Assembly: GCA_964397015.1 (NCBI GenBank)
Contig: CAYNHL010000056.1
Span: forward strand, 1 to 22,205
Direction: 5' to 3'
Source: MADRE2 sp964397015
GTDB lineage: Bacteria; Desulfobacterota; Desulfobacteria; Desulfobacterales; Desulfobacteraceae
DNA: 22,205 nucleotides
Both the position numbers and the translations under genes were made by a program. This document shows positions 21,939 to 22,205 of this stretch, in pieces. Below the pieces are notes generated by a model. The model had not been told where the DNA came from. It made no database searches and saw only the letters and a list, made by a program, of their open reading frames with translations. Every line of letters begins with the position of its first letter. Position 1 is the first letter of the stretch.

Positions 21939-22205
21939 TTATGGTATTTTGCCACTGTTGAGTGCATTGTGGATCGTATTGGCTTTAAGCACGCCCTCCC
22001 TTATTATCCATATCTTCCGGCCGGTGATATCCACGACACTGGAGCCCTGGCCGCCCCTTAGAGGGCCAGCATCCAGGACCATTTCGGCATTGTCCAGTAT
22101 CGAGGGATGAAGGTCATCGACCCTGCAGATACCCGGAGTGCCGGAAGGATTGGCGCTTGTGCCGGTGATGGGACGGCCGGCTTTTTCGACCAGGGCCCGG
22201 GCTAC
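21939..22205 (-). CDS. Threonylcarbamoyl-AMP synthase (TsaC/Sua5/YrdC family), partial 3' end
   Basis: The last 88 codons of a gene whose start lies beyond the right edge. The sequence has the family hallmark GRPITGTSANPSGTPGICRV followed by LDAGPLRGGQGSSVVDITG and a closing IIREGV. The enzyme makes threonylcarbamoyl-AMP from threonine, bicarbonate and ATP for t6A37 modification of ANN-decoding tRNAs. The visible end, about 27 residues after VVDITG, suggests a short TsaC-like form without the C-terminal Sua5 domain. It is followed on the same strand by the tRNA-Leu gene. Confidence 0.9.
   Translation of the reverse strand, partial: VARALVEKAGRPITGTSANPSGTPGICRVDDLHPSILDNAEMVLDAGPLRGGQGSSVVDITGRKIWIIREGVLKANTIHNALNSGKIP

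Noticed and set aside
1..22205. CRISPR array, phage or complete insertion sequence
   Set aside because: No regularly spaced direct repeats, transposase, integrase or terminal inverted repeats with target duplications were seen on either strand.

Overview
This looks like chromosomal DNA from an anaerobic, motile Desulfobacterota bacterium, probably related to Desulfobacteraceae. That placement is inferred from gene style: a Cache/GAF/PAS hybrid kinase, a sigma-54 activator, a Liv-type transporter joined to an acyl-CoA ligase, and an Mrp antiporter with fused A and B subunits. No marker gene in the window settles it.

Layout. (1) 1-462, minus: the 5' part of a protein resembling the N-terminal ATP-binding domain of PEP synthase/pyruvate phosphate dikinase, cut by the left edge. 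(2) 666-4885, plus: a hybrid sensor histidine kinase overlapped 4 nt by an NtrC-type sigma-54 activator, ending in a hairpin terminator that contains the activator's stop codon. (3) 4905-7381, plus: palindromes, a good -24/-12 promoter, a small coupled ORF and a dCache chemoreceptor, then a strong terminator. Regions 2 and 3 read as one module in which a sensed small molecule switches on a chemoreceptor. (4) 7382-8618, minus: a small accessory patch with a DUF4258/YgiT-type toxin-antitoxin-like pair behind a near-consensus promoter that predicts a leaderless mRNA, two short or decayed ORFs, and a 75-bp scar derived from the 3' end of the neighbouring acyl-CoA ligase gene. (5) 8619-15191, minus: an operon livM-livH-livK-livG-livF-ligase with a TTGACA promoter. 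The ligase suggests that the imported substrate may be a carboxylic acid activated to its CoA thioester rather than an amino acid. (6) 15341-15676, minus: a small unrecognised gene with an extended -10 promoter. (7) 15947-21786, plus: a complete Mrp Na+/H+ antiporter operon, mrpAB (fused), C, D, E, F, G, with start/stop overlaps at most joints. (8) 21805-21891, minus: tRNA-Leu(CAA) with its own promoter and a terminator hairpin shared with the end of mrpG. (9) 21939-22205, minus: the 3' end of a TsaC/Sua5/YrdC-type threonylcarbamoyl-AMP synthase gene.

No CRISPR array, rRNA, complete insertion sequence or replication origin was seen. The least ordinary parts are the sigma-54 chemoreceptor module with its coupled 92-residue protein, and the 7.4-8.6 kb patch.
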